64,000 nt of DNA from Bacteroidia bacterium. Its GTDB lineage: Bacteria > Bacteroidota > Bacteroidia > UKL13-3. The notes below the pieces were generated by a model. That model saw only the letters and a program-made list of their open reading frames with translations. It had not been told where the DNA came from and did not search any database. Below are positions 43,095 through 51,544 of the stretch, in pieces (within the stretch, counting starts at the first letter, position 1; each line of letters starts with the position of its first letter). The DNA lies in NCBI GenBank assembly GCA_021740845.1, contig JAIOYZ010000011.1, positions 60,511 through 124,510 of the forward strand. Direction: 5' to 3'. The position numbers and the translations under genes are program-made.

Positions 43095-45659
43095 TTACGA
43101 CCTTAAGTTTTTCAAGATTTCTTCCAATTCCATTTCGGTTCGAGCCAAAACTTCTCGGGCCTTGCTTCCTTTAAATGGCCCAACCACTCCAGCTTTTTCT
43201 AATTGGTCAATAAGCCTGCCAGCTCTGTTATATCCCAAATTTAATCTCCTTTGCAATAAAGAAGTGGAACCTTGTTGGTGGGTAACAATTAATTTTGCCG
43301 CTTCCTCAAAAAGGCTATCTCTGTTCTCATGGTCAAAGCCTTCTCCGCCAATATCGTCGTCTCCTTCGGTTTGAACCAAAGGCAGTTCGTAGGGTTCTCG
43401 CCCTTGCTGACTACCGATGAATTCTGTAATTTTTTCCACTTCTGGAGTATCCACAAAAGCACACTGCAAACGAATTAAATCGTTTCCATTACTAAATAGC
43501 ATATCTCCTTTACCAATTAATTGATCTGCTCCATTTGCATCCAAAATAGTACGCGAATCTATTTTTTGCGACACTCTAAATGCTAAACGTGCAGGGAAAT
43601 TGGCTTTGATAGTACCCGTAATAATATTTACACTTGGCCTTTGAGTGGCCAATATTAAATGTATACCAATAGCACGTGCTAACTGCGCTAAACGAGCAAT
43701 TGGAAATTCAACTTCTTTACCAGCAGTCATCATTAAATCTGCCAACTCATCAATTACTACAATAATATATGGCAAGTACCTATGCTTAATTTTTTCTGTT
43801 GGCGGTAATCGTCGGCTAACAAATTTGGCATTGTATTCCTTTAAGTTTCTTACTTGTGCGTCCTTCAATAAATCATACCTATCATCCATTTCTTTACATA
43901 AAGAATTTAAGGTATGAATTACCAATTTTGTATCTGTTAAAATGGCATCTTGGTCGCCAGGGATTTTTGCTAAGAAATGGCGTTCAATAGTTTTATAAAT
44001 ATTTAACTCCACCTTTTTTGGATCAACCAGAACAAACTTAATTTGACTTGGATGTTTCTTATACAATAGGGAAGCGAGAACCGCATTTAATCCAACTGAT
44101 TTTCCTTGTCCGGTTGCTCCCGCCATAAGTAAATGCGGCATCTTGGCAAGGTCTGTTACAAATACTTCATTGGAAATAGTTTTACCAAAAGCAATTGGTA
44201 AATCCATATCCGAATTTATAAATTTAGGCGAAGACAAAACCGAGCGCATACTTACAATTGCTGGTGTAGAATTTGGCACCTCAATACCAATGGTTCCTCT
44301 TCCAGGAATAGGCGCAATAATACGAATGCCAAGGGCCGCTAAACTTAAGGCAATATCGTCTTCTAAGTTTTTGATTTTGGCAATACGTACTCCATCTTGA
44401 GGAATAATTTCGTACAAGGTAACAGTGGGTCCAATAGTTGCAGAAATACGCTTGATGCCAATTCCATAATTTTTGAGCGTTTCCTCAATCATTCGAGTTT
44501 TCTCGCTTAACTCAGAACTTTCAACCTTTGCTTTGTTATCGCCATAATCGTTCAATAAATCTATGGTTGGGTATTGGTAATGACTATAATCTAAGGTAGG
44601 GTCGTAAGGTTGATCCAAGCCACTTCTTGGAATAGCACCAGTTTCAATGATTGCCTCTTCTTCAATTTCTTGAACTTCTAGAACCAATCCACTATCTGTT
44701 GTATAAGGTGTATTTGTGGGAGCTTTTTCTTCTGGTATTTCAATTTCAATTGGGGTTTCAATTTCTTCTTCCTCTTGAATTGTTTCAATAATTAATGGTA
44801 AGGTTTCAGTCCCAATTTCTTCTAGAACTTCAGGTTCTTCTTCAATTGGCTCTTGCTCTGTTTCCTTTTGGGTTAAAACAAAATCGTCCAAATCTATTGG
44901 CAATTCGTCAATTGTAAGTTTAGAATCTATTGGTTCAGCAATTATTGCATTGCCAGTTTTAGGTTCGGTTTGAACCAAATTTGATTCTGTTTTAGGATGA
45001 TAAAATTGAATATTAAAAACAGCGATTAAGAAAATAAGTGCATAGGCAAGTAAGCCAAATCCTAATCCGATAGAACCCAATAAACTGCCTAGATAAAGCG
45101 AAACAAAATACCCAAAAGAACCTGCTAAAATTGGGATGTGTTCATGAAATAAAAATCCCATACTCAAAGAGATCCAAATGCCACCAAAGAAGCTATATCG
45201 AAGTGTTTTTGCTATTGGTAAAGGTTCAATTTTGGTTAGCAATAATGCTCCTAGTAAAAAGAAAATTAATACAAAAGCAAATGAAGCAATTCCAAATCCT
45301 TTATAAATAAAAACATAACTTAACCATGCGCCCAAAATACCCAAGGCATTATTTGCTATATTAGGTTGGGTTTCTGATAGCATTCCCCATGAAATGGACT
45401 TCACCAAACTTTGGTCGTTTTCCCAGGTACTAAAGAATGAAATGCATGAAATTAGTAGGAATAGCGAAAAGAAAACAAAAATAATTCCTACAGATTTTAC
45501 AAAACGTTCGTCCTCAAGAAATTTTAGGTATTTCCTTTCTTTAACCGCTTGTTTGGAATTTTTCTTTGCCTTCGGTTTTTCCTCCACAGCCATATCTTTT
45601 TCCGGAAACTCCTGCGTATCACCGAAAAACAACTTATTTTCCTTAGTCTTTTTTGCCAT
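43095..45659 (-). CDS. ftsK: DNA translocase FtsK
   Basis: The 854-residue protein has an N-terminal set of four membrane spans (about 50-215), an acidic, proline-rich linker (about 220-370) and a RecA-like motor. The Walker A is MAGATGQGKSVGLN, the Walker B region YIIVVIDELADLMM, and it has the ATQRPSVNIITG block. A C-terminal gamma winged-helix (about 790-854; LIVTHQQGSTSLLQRRLNLGYNRAGRL) reads polar DNA motifs. It pumps chromosome ends to dif at division. The linker is glutamate-rich, as is usual in Bacteroidota. Upstream of its start lies a 139-nt divergent region shared with the next gene. Confidence 0.96.
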   Translation of the reverse strand: MAKKTKENKLFFGDTQEFPEKDMAVEEKPKAKKNSKQAVKERKYLKFLEDERFVKSVGIIFVFFSLFLLISCISFFSTWENDQSLVKSISWGMLSETQPNIANNALGILGAWLSYVFIYKGFGIASFAFVLIFFLLGALLLTKIEPLPIAKTLRYSFFGGIWISLSMGFLFHEHIPILAGSFGYFVSLYLGSLLGSIGLGFGLLAYALIFLIAVFNIQFYHPKTESNLVQTEPKTGNAIIAEPIDSKLTIDELPIDLDDFVLTQKETEQEPIEEEPEVLEEIGTETLPLIIETIQEEEEIETPIEIEIPEEKAPTNTPYTTDSGLVLEVQEIEEEAIIETGAIPRSGLDQPYDPTLDYSHYQYPTIDLLNDYGDNKAKVESSELSEKTRMIEETLKNYGIGIKRISATIGPTVTLYEIIPQDGVRIAKIKNLEDDIALSLAALGIRIIAPIPGRGTIGIEVPNSTPAIVSMRSVLSSPKFINSDMDLPIAFGKTISNEVFVTDLAKMPHLLMAGATGQGKSVGLNAVLASLLYKKHPSQIKFVLVDPKKVELNIYKTIERHFLAKIPGDQDAILTDTKLVIHTLNSLCKEMDDRYDLLKDAQVRNLKEYNAKFVSRRLPPTEKIKHRYLPYIIVVIDELADLMMTAGKEVEFPIARLAQLARAIGIHLILATQRPSVNIITGTIKANFPARLAFRVSQKIDSRTILDANGADQLIGKGDMLFSNGNDLIRLQCAFVDTPEVEKITEFIGSQQGREPYELPLVQTEGDDDIGGEGFDHENRDSLFEEAAKLIVTHQQGSTSLLQRRLNLGYNRAGRLIDQLEKAGVVGPFKGSKAREVLARTEMELEEILKNLRS

Positions 45660-45798
45660 TTTACTTAATCTACGAATCTAATCGGTTCAAACAGAAATTG
45701 TTTAAAAACTAATAAACGAATTCACATGTATTTCTCTTTTGTTCTATTTAAGAAAACAAATTTGGCAAAAAGCCTTATTTTCGAGCAAATTTGAACAC

Positions 45799-46335
45799 AT
45801 GAACGAAATTGCAAGTCTATTTTTAGAAATCATCAAATACCTTATTCCCGCACTAATTGTATTTGTTATTACCTATTATCAATTCAAAGTTTTTTTTGAT
45901 TCGGAGTATGAGAAGCGAAACATGGATTTAAAATCTGAGCAGGCCAAAACCATGCAGCCTTTGCGTTTGCAAGCTTATGAGCGCTGTGTTTTGTTAATGG
46001 AAAGAATGAGTCCAGAAAGTTTGGTTATGCGCGTTCATAAACCTGGTATTAGCGCATCTCAATTAAAAGTTGAACTTATTGCCGCCATTAATTCAGAATT
46101 CAACCACAATTTATCGCAACAGTTATATGTTTCTTCTCAGGCTTGGCAAGTAATAAGAGTAGTAAAAGAGGAAATGATTAATTTAATTAATACTGCTTAT
46201 AGAGATTTAGGTCCTAATTCTGTGGGTTTGGATTTAAGCAAAGCCATTTTTGAGTTGTTAATAAATGTAGAAGAAGTGCCAACTCACAAAGCATTAATTT
46301 TTATTAAGAAAGAATTTGATTTAGTTTTTGGGTAA
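45799..46335 (+). CDS. DUF7935-like small membrane-anchored protein
   Basis: This 178-residue protein has one N-terminal membrane segment ([19 protein letters not shown]), then a helical cytosolic part with [26 protein letters not shown] and [30 protein letters not shown]. These blocks are conserved among Bacteroidota proteins catalogued as DUF7935. The function is unknown. It is divergent from ftsK, and its stop is 14 nt before the mutase gene, so it may be co-transcribed with that gene. Confidence 0.75.
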   Translation: MNEIASLFLEIIKYLIPALIVFVITYYQFKVFFDSEYEKRNMDLKSEQAKTMQPLRLQAYERCVLLMERMSPESLVMRVHKPGISASQLKVELIAAINSEFNHNLSQQLYVSSQAWQVIRVVKEEMINLINTAYRDLGPNSVGLDLSKAIFELLINVEEVPTHKALIFIKKEFDLVFG

Positions 46336-46349
46336 GTCCAAGGGTTTTT

Positions 46350-47900
46350 ATGAGCGAAAGAAAATTTACAACGGATTCTGATATTTATATCAATGAAGTT
46401 TATACAGGTGAAGGAAGTTTAGATCTTCCAGGTGAGTTTCCGTATACACGTGGTGTGCAAAAAGACATGTACCGCGGCCGACTATGGACCATGCGCCAAT
46501 ATGCAGGTTTTAGTACTGCCGAGGAAAGCAATAAACGCTATAAGTATTTATTAGCCAATGGCACCATGGGCTTGAGTGTTGCCTTTGATTTACCAACACA
46601 AATTGGTTATGATAGCGACCATGTTATGAGTGAAGGTGAAGTGGGGAAAGTGGGAGTTGCTATTGATTCGTTAAAAGACATTGAAACTTTGTTTGATGGC
46701 ATTGAATTGGAGAAAATTACCACCTCCATGACTATCAATGCTACTGCATCTACTTTATTAGCTTTTTATATTGCCTTGGCCAAAAAGCAAGGTGCAGATA
46801 TCAAGAAAATAAGTGGCACCATACAGAATGATATATTAAAAGAATACGCAGCTAGAGGAACATATATTTATCCTCCTAAACCCAGCATGCGCATTATCAC
46901 AGATATTTTTGAGTATTGTAGCAAAGATGTTCCTAAATGGAATACCATTTCTATTTCTGGGTATCATATAAGAGAAGCTGGTTCCACAGCTGTTCAAGAA
47001 ATTGCGTTTACTTTATCCAACGCAAAATCATATTTAAAAGCTGCCATAGATAAAGGTTTGGATATAGATGTATTTGGACAACGACTTTCGTTTTTCTTTA
47101 ATGCACACAATAACTTTTTTGAAGAGATTGCCAAGTTTAGAGCCGCTAGAAGAATGTGGGCCAAAATGGCTAAGGATATGGGAGCTAAAAATCCCAAAGC
47201 CATGATGTTGCGTTTTCATACGCAAACAGGAGGTGCAACTTTACAAGCACAGCAGCCAGAAAATAATATCATGCGTGTTACTTTGCAAGCATTAGCTGCG
47301 GTGATGGGTGGAACACAAAGTTTACATACCAATGGTTTTGATGAAGCCTTGAGTTTGCCAACAGAAGCTGCCGCAAGAACAGCCTTAAGAACGCAACAAA
47401 TTATTGCTTATGAAAGTGGCGTTGTAGATACAGTTGATCCAATGGGTGGAAGTTATTTTGTGGAAGAATTAACTGACCAAATTGAAAAAACCGCTTGGGA
47501 ATATATTGAGAAAATCGATGCAATGGGAGGTTCTGTTTCTGCTATTGAACAAGGTTATATGCAAAAGGAAATTGCCGATGCGTCTTACCGCTACCAAATG
47601 GCCATTGAGCGCGAGGAAAAAATTATTGTTGGTGTAAATAAATTCAATTCGGATAAAGATGTTATGCCACCCATTATGCGTGTAGACGATTCTATTCGTA
47701 TTCAACAAATGGAGCAATTAAAGCAACTTCGTAACGAGCGCAACAACGATTTGGTTCAAACCGGATTAGAAACCTTGAAACAAGCAGCAATTGACGGTAG
47801 AAATGTAATGCCTCTAATAATTGAATCAGTAGAAAACTATACTACTTTAGGCGAAATTGCAGATACCTTTAGAGGTGTTTTTGGAGAGTACAGAGCTTAA
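46350..47900 (+). CDS. Acyl-CoA mutase large subunit (methylmalonyl-CoA mutase family)
   Basis: The 516-residue protein is the catalytic TIM-barrel half of an adenosylcobalamin-dependent acyl-CoA mutase. Characteristic motifs are [21 protein letters not shown] (near 48), [53 protein letters not shown] and [13 protein letters not shown] [16 protein letters not shown]. The C-terminal B12-binding domain is absent, so a separate small subunit must supply it; none is in the window. The substrate (methylmalonyl-, isobutyryl- or 2-hydroxyisobutyryl-CoA type) cannot be read with certainty. A GGTTCAAACC site lies at 47753. Confidence 0.9.
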   Translation: MSERKFTTDSDIYINEVYTGEGSLDLPGEFPYTRGVQKDMYRGRLWTMRQYAGFSTAEESNKRYKYLLANGTMGLSVAFDLPTQIGYDSDHVMSEGEVGKVGVAIDSLKDIETLFDGIELEKITTSMTINATASTLLAFYIALAKKQGADIKKISGTIQNDILKEYAARGTYIYPPKPSMRIITDIFEYCSKDVPKWNTISISGYHIREAGSTAVQEIAFTLSNAKSYLKAAIDKGLDIDVFGQRLSFFFNAHNNFFEEIAKFRAARRMWAKMAKDMGAKNPKAMMLRFHTQTGGATLQAQQPENNIMRVTLQALAAVMGGTQSLHTNGFDEALSLPTEAAARTALRTQQIIAYESGVVDTVDPMGGSYFVEELTDQIEKTAWEYIEKIDAMGGSVSAIEQGYMQKEIADASYRYQMAIEREEKIIVGVNKFNSDKDVMPPIMRVDDSIRIQQMEQLKQLRNERNNDLVQTGLETLKQAAIDGRNVMPLIIESVENYTTLGEIADTFRGVFGEYRA

Positions 47901-47979
47901 ATTAGTTTTGTGTTATTTTTTTTGTTTGAACCGAAATCTGGTTTGATTGCTAGTTGCTAGCACCTACCTTGCTATGAAT

Positions 47980-47987
47980 TATCTTTG
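47980..47987 (+). promoter_or_regulatory. -7 box of nucleotidase genes
   Basis: TATCTTTG matches TAnnTTTG. The ATG at 47994 begins 6 nt later, so a leaderless transcript is likely. A -33 TTG at the standard distance is not clear. Confidence 0.5.
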
Positions 47988-47993
47988 ATATTG

Positions 47994-48734
47994 ATGAATA
48001 ACAAATTTTTATTTGCCTTATTGTTTGCTTTGGCATCCTGCCACACTTCTTTTCAATCTAATTTTAAAGAAGGTAAAAACAATAAAATCATTTCTGATGC
48101 AGATGGCGAATCGGATCAAACCATAACGAAAATTATTGCGCCCTATAAAACCAAATTGGATAGTCTTATGACCATTCGCATTATGGTGGCGGATGCAGAT
48201 TTAACGAAGGGAAGCCCAGAAGGCTCTTTGGGAAATATGGTTTGTGATTTATTGATGCGCTATGCACAAAAGCAAAAAATGCAAGCCGATTTTTGTGTGA
48301 TGAACAATGGTGGTTTGCGCATTCCTACACTTTATAAAGGCGATGTATTTATTAGAACCGTTTACGAATTAATGCCGTTTGATAACCAATTGGTTTTGGT
48401 GAAAATTAGTGGTGCAAAATGTTTGGAATTGTTTGCATTGATTGCCGAAAACAATGGAGCCCCTGTTTCTGGTTTGCAAATGGTAATAGACAACAGCAAA
48501 GCCACGGAAATTAAAATAGGAGGGAAACCTTTTGATGTAAATACAGACTATTGGGTTTTAACGAGCGATTATTTGGCCAATGGTGGAGATAATTCTGGAG
48601 CGTTAAAAAATCCTTTGGAACGTATTGATAAAAATAGTTTGATTAGGGACATACTTATTGCCCAAATGAGAGAAATGTATTTTGATGGTGAAACCTTGCA
48701 AGCAAAAATCGATGGAAGAATCACAAAAAAGTAA
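47994..48734 (+). CDS. 5'-nucleotidase C-terminal domain lipoprotein
   Basis: This 246-residue protein has a lipoprotein signal (lipobox LASC at about residue 17) and a 5'-nucleotidase C-terminal domain. Motifs are EGSLGNMVCDLLMRYA, CVMNNGGLRIPTLYKGDV, YELMPFDNQLVLVKISG and YWVLTSDYLANGGDNSG. That domain recognises the nucleotide base in UshA-type enzymes. It is encoded separately from, and upstream of, its catalytic partner, reversing the usual domain order. The next gene starts inside this one. Confidence 0.86.
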   Translation: MNNKFLFALLFALASCHTSFQSNFKEGKNNKIISDADGESDQTITKIIAPYKTKLDSLMTIRIMVADADLTKGSPEGSLGNMVCDLLMRYAQKQKMQADFCVMNNGGLRIPTLYKGDVFIRTVYELMPFDNQLVLVKISGAKCLELFALIAENNGAPVSGLQMVIDNSKATEIKIGGKPFDVNTDYWVLTSDYLANGGDNSGALKNPLERIDKNSLIRDILIAQMREMYFDGETLQAKIDGRITKK

Positions 48735-49662
48735 TCGGAAGCAATTTATTAAGCAAACACTTTATTTAGTAGGCTTTGGCGCATTGGCAAACTCACCTGT
48801 TAATGTTTTGGCTCAAACCGAACCCAAGCGATTAAAGATTTTGCATACCAACGATTGGCATAGCAGAATAGAACCTTTTCCTGCCATTGATAAAAATTAT
48901 GGTGGCCAGGGTGGCGCGGCAGTTAGAGCTAGTTTGATAAAGAAAATTAGAAAGGAAAGTGGCGAACTATTATTATTAGATGCAGGGGATATTTTTCAAG
49001 GAACGCCATATTTTAATTTTTATGGTGGCGAATTAGAATACAAACTCATGAGCGAAATGGGTTACGATTGTGTAACCTTGGGTAACCACGATTTTGATGG
49101 GGGCATGGATGGATTAATTAAGCAAATGCCACATGCTAAATTTGATTTTGTAAATGCCAATTACGATTTTTCTAAAACTCCTTTGCAAGGAAAAATTAAA
49201 CCCTATAAAATTTATAAAAAGCAGGGACTTAAAATTGGCGTTTTTGGATTGGGTATTGAATTAAAAGGTTTGGTACCAGATAAGCTTTTTGGAAATACTG
49301 TTTATCATGATCCAATTGCAGTTGCCAATGAAGTGGCTTTGATGCTAAAAAAAGAGAAAAAATGTGATTTGGTAATTTGTTTATCGCATTTAGGTTACAA
49401 ATACAAAAACAATAAAGTATCGGATGAGGTGCTTGCCACTCAAACTCAAAATATAGATTTAATTTTAGGCGGACATACACATACCTTTTTGCCAGAACCC
49501 ATATTTTATAAGAATCTTATAAACAAATCTGTTTGTGTAAATCAGGTTGGATGGGCGGGTTTGCAATTGGGATTGTTGGAATACACATTTGAACCCTTTG
49601 TTAACACTGATGCTAAACCAAGTAGTCGTCTCTTTTCGCTAACAAACACTGAAAATGTTTGA
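48712..49662 (+). CDS. 5'-nucleotidase/UshA-like metallophosphatase (catalytic domain)
   Basis: The 316-residue protein starts 23 nt inside the preceding gene. The N-terminus SNRKQFIKQTLYLVGFGALA is a Tat-like signal (RK rather than RR). The metallophosphatase metal sites are seen in order: LHTNDWHSRI, DAGDIFQG, TLGNHDFDGG, CLSHLG and GGHTHTF. It hydrolyses nucleotides or related phosphate esters in the periplasm together with the lipoprotein above. The gene ends with a short non-catalytic tail. Confidence 0.88.
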   Translation: MEESQKSNRKQFIKQTLYLVGFGALANSPVNVLAQTEPKRLKILHTNDWHSRIEPFPAIDKNYGGQGGAAVRASLIKKIRKESGELLLLDAGDIFQGTPYFNFYGGELEYKLMSEMGYDCVTLGNHDFDGGMDGLIKQMPHAKFDFVNANYDFSKTPLQGKIKPYKIYKKQGLKIGVFGLGIELKGLVPDKLFGNTVYHDPIAVANEVALMLKKEKKCDLVICLSHLGYKYKNNKVSDEVLATQTQNIDLILGGHTHTFLPEPIFYKNLINKSVCVNQVGWAGLQLGLLEYTFEPFVNTDAKPSSRLFSLTNTENV

Positions 49663-49864
49663 TGTATTAATTTTTTGTTATGTCTCAAGACGCTTGTAAA
49701 TACAGTGGTTTGAGCCCAATGTTAAGGAATGGAGTAGAATTTCTTTAAAATCAATTTTTGAAACAGAAAAATTTTTTTTCAAACAATCTTCAAGAGTGTT
49801 AAAAATCAGTGGGTAATTTTTTTTCGTCACATTTTTATCAAAAATAATGTTGAAAAGATTTTTT

Positions 49865-49894
49865 AGTGTGAACTTTTTTGGTCAATTTCACACT
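49865..49894. promoter_or_regulatory. Inverted repeat in the dnaA leader
   Basis: AGTGTGAA (49865-49872) and TTCACACT (49887-49894) form 8-bp perfect arms around 14 nt. It ends 19 nt before the dnaA start. It could be an operator or an mRNA hairpin near the ribosome-binding site. No match to the DnaA box TTATCCACA was seen in this leader. Confidence 0.45.
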
Positions 49895-49913
49895 CGAAAT
49901 GAAGGAGATTTAT

Positions 49914-51350
49914 ATGACCGAAAAAACCTGTGAGGATGTTTGGAATGGTATCCTAAAATTAATTCAGGACAATGTGCCTGCTCAAAGTTTTAAGACTTGG
50001 TTTGAACCAATTAAGCCGATTAAATTAGATAACAAGGTATTAACCATACAAGTGCCTAGTCAGTTCTTTTACGAATGGTTAGAAGAGCACTATGTAAGTT
50101 TATTGAAAAAGACTTTAAAACAAGAATTAGGAGTGGGCGCGCGATTAGAATACAATATTATTGTAGAAAATGGTACGGGTAATTCTAGTCCTTATATTGT
50201 AAACATACCAGGAAGCACAAGTTCTAAGGCAGATTTGCAACAAAGCAGCGTGGGTATTAATTTAAATCCTAGCATTAAAAATCCTTTCATTATTCCAGGT
50301 ATTAAAAAGGTTAATATAGATAGCAACCTTAACCCAAATCTTACTTTTGATAATTTTATAGAAGGAGATTGCAACCGCTTAGCTCGCAGCGCAGGTATTG
50401 CAGTGGCTAATAAGCCAGGAGGAACTTCCTTCAATCCATTAATGGTGTTTAGCGAAACAGGTTTGGGCAAAACTCACTTGATTCATGCAATTGGTAATTT
50501 AATTAAGCAGAACAGTAAGAATAAAATTGTTTTGTATGTGCCGGTAGAAAAATTCATGAACCAATTTGTGGATGCTATCAGAAATAACTCTAACCAGGAT
50601 TTTATTAATTACTACCAACAGGTAGATGTATTAATTGTAGATGATGTTCAGTTTTTGGAGAACAAACAAAAAACGCAAGAAATTTTCTTCACAATATTTA
50701 ATCACTTACACCAACAAGGAAAACAAATTATCTTAACAAGTGACCGTGCGCCTAAAGATTTAAAAGGTATGGACGAGCGTTTGTTGAGTCGTTTTAAGTG
50801 GGGATTATCTGCAGATTTGCAAACTCCAGATTTTGAAACTCGCTTGGCCATCTTAGAATATATGATGTACAACGATGGAATTACACTTCATCGTGAGGTA
50901 GTTGAATATGTATCTCATAATATCAATACCAATGTGCGCGAATTGCAAGGTGCTTTGGTTAGTTTATTAGCTCAAGCTAGCTTAAACCGCAAAGAGGTGA
51001 ATATTGATTTAGCGAAACAGATTTTGAAAAACTTTGTGAAGAACAATACCAGAGAAATATCTATCGAATACATCCAGAAATTGGTTTGTGATTATTTCAC
51101 AATTCCAGTTGAGCAAGTGAAATCTAAAACGCGTAAACGTGAGATAGTTCAAGCTCGTCAGATTTCTATGTTTTATGCAAAAGACTTAACTAAGTCGTCG
51201 CTAAAAACCATTGGAATGCACTTTGGTGGTAGAGATCACTCAACTGTAATTCATGCTTGCCAAACCGTTAATGATTTAATGGAAACCGACAAAAAATTCA
51301 AAGCCGATATTGATGAAATAGGCAAGAGAATTAAAATGAACTTAGTATAA
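49914..51350 (+). CDS. dnaA: Chromosomal replication initiator DnaA
   Basis: The 478-residue protein has domain I (about 1-75, QSFKTWFEPIKPIKL), a linker (about 90-140) and the AAA+ domain III. Its Walker A is FSETGLGKTHLIHAIGN near 185 and Walker B is DVLIVDDVQFLENKQKTQE. Domain IV has the DnaA-box helix-turn-helix GGRDHSTVIHACQTV near 445. The Walker A lacks the usual first glycine (S-E-T-G-L-G-K-T). The start was chosen because AAGGAG at 49902-49907 lies 6 nt before ATG 49914; upstream in-frame codons lie before that site. Confidence 0.95.
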   Translation: MTEKTCEDVWNGILKLIQDNVPAQSFKTWFEPIKPIKLDNKVLTIQVPSQFFYEWLEEHYVSLLKKTLKQELGVGARLEYNIIVENGTGNSSPYIVNIPGSTSSKADLQQSSVGINLNPSIKNPFIIPGIKKVNIDSNLNPNLTFDNFIEGDCNRLARSAGIAVANKPGGTSFNPLMVFSETGLGKTHLIHAIGNLIKQNSKNKIVLYVPVEKFMNQFVDAIRNNSNQDFINYYQQVDVLIVDDVQFLENKQKTQEIFFTIFNHLHQQGKQIILTSDRAPKDLKGMDERLLSRFKWGLSADLQTPDFETRLAILEYMMYNDGITLHREVVEYVSHNINTNVRELQGALVSLLAQASLNRKEVNIDLAKQILKNFVKNNTREISIEYIQKLVCDYFTIPVEQVKSKTRKREIVQARQISMFYAKDLTKSSLKTIGMHFGGRDHSTVIHACQTVNDLMETDKKFKADIDEIGKRIKMNLV

Positions 51351-51352
51351 AT

Positions 51353-51388
51353 AAAAAAGGCTGTCGCAACAACGACAGCCTTTTTTTT
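51353..51388 (+). terminator. Terminator after dnaA
   Basis: A stem AAAAAAGGCTGTCG/CGACAGCC plus T tract with a 6-nt loop, starting 2 nt after the dnaA stop. Confidence 0.92.
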
Positions 51389-51405
51389 ATGTGCTTAATT
51401 CTAGG

Positions 51406-51421
51406 TTTGGTTCGAACCAAA
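51406..51421. repeat. Perfect 16-bp copy of the dispersed palindrome (intergenic)
   Basis: TTTGGTTCGAACCAAA is fully self-complementary and lies in the dnaA/btuB-like convergent intergenic region. It is the only exact GGTTYRAACC copy clearly outside a gene. Confidence 0.82.
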
Positions 51422-51467
51422 TTTTACTAGAAATTATATACCAATTGTGTTTATAATTTAAGCCAAA

Positions 51468-51544
51468 ACTTACAAGGTAAATGCCAACGCAATAGATGTA
51501 TAAGCCAATTTTATTGGACTATTACCTATATGCAATCGGTATTA
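51468..51544. repeat. Dispersed intergenic repeat, copy A
   Basis: It aligns to 63709-63784 with about 61 of 77 positions identical and one gap. The best-kept core is TATTGGACTATTA. The flanks of this copy (51437-51455 and 51530-51550) form imperfect terminal inverted repeats, TATACCAATTG against CAATCGGTATTATA. The right end reaches the stop codon of the receptor gene. Confidence 0.6.

Noticed and set aside
47949..47961. GCTAG-TTG-CTAGC hairpin as a terminator after the mutase gene
   Set aside because: The stem is only 5 bp and no T tract follows.
49663..49913. Possible replication origin upstream of dnaA
   Set aside because: No TTATCCACA-like DnaA boxes or AT-rich repeat array were seen in the leader, only one dyad; there is not enough for an oriC call.
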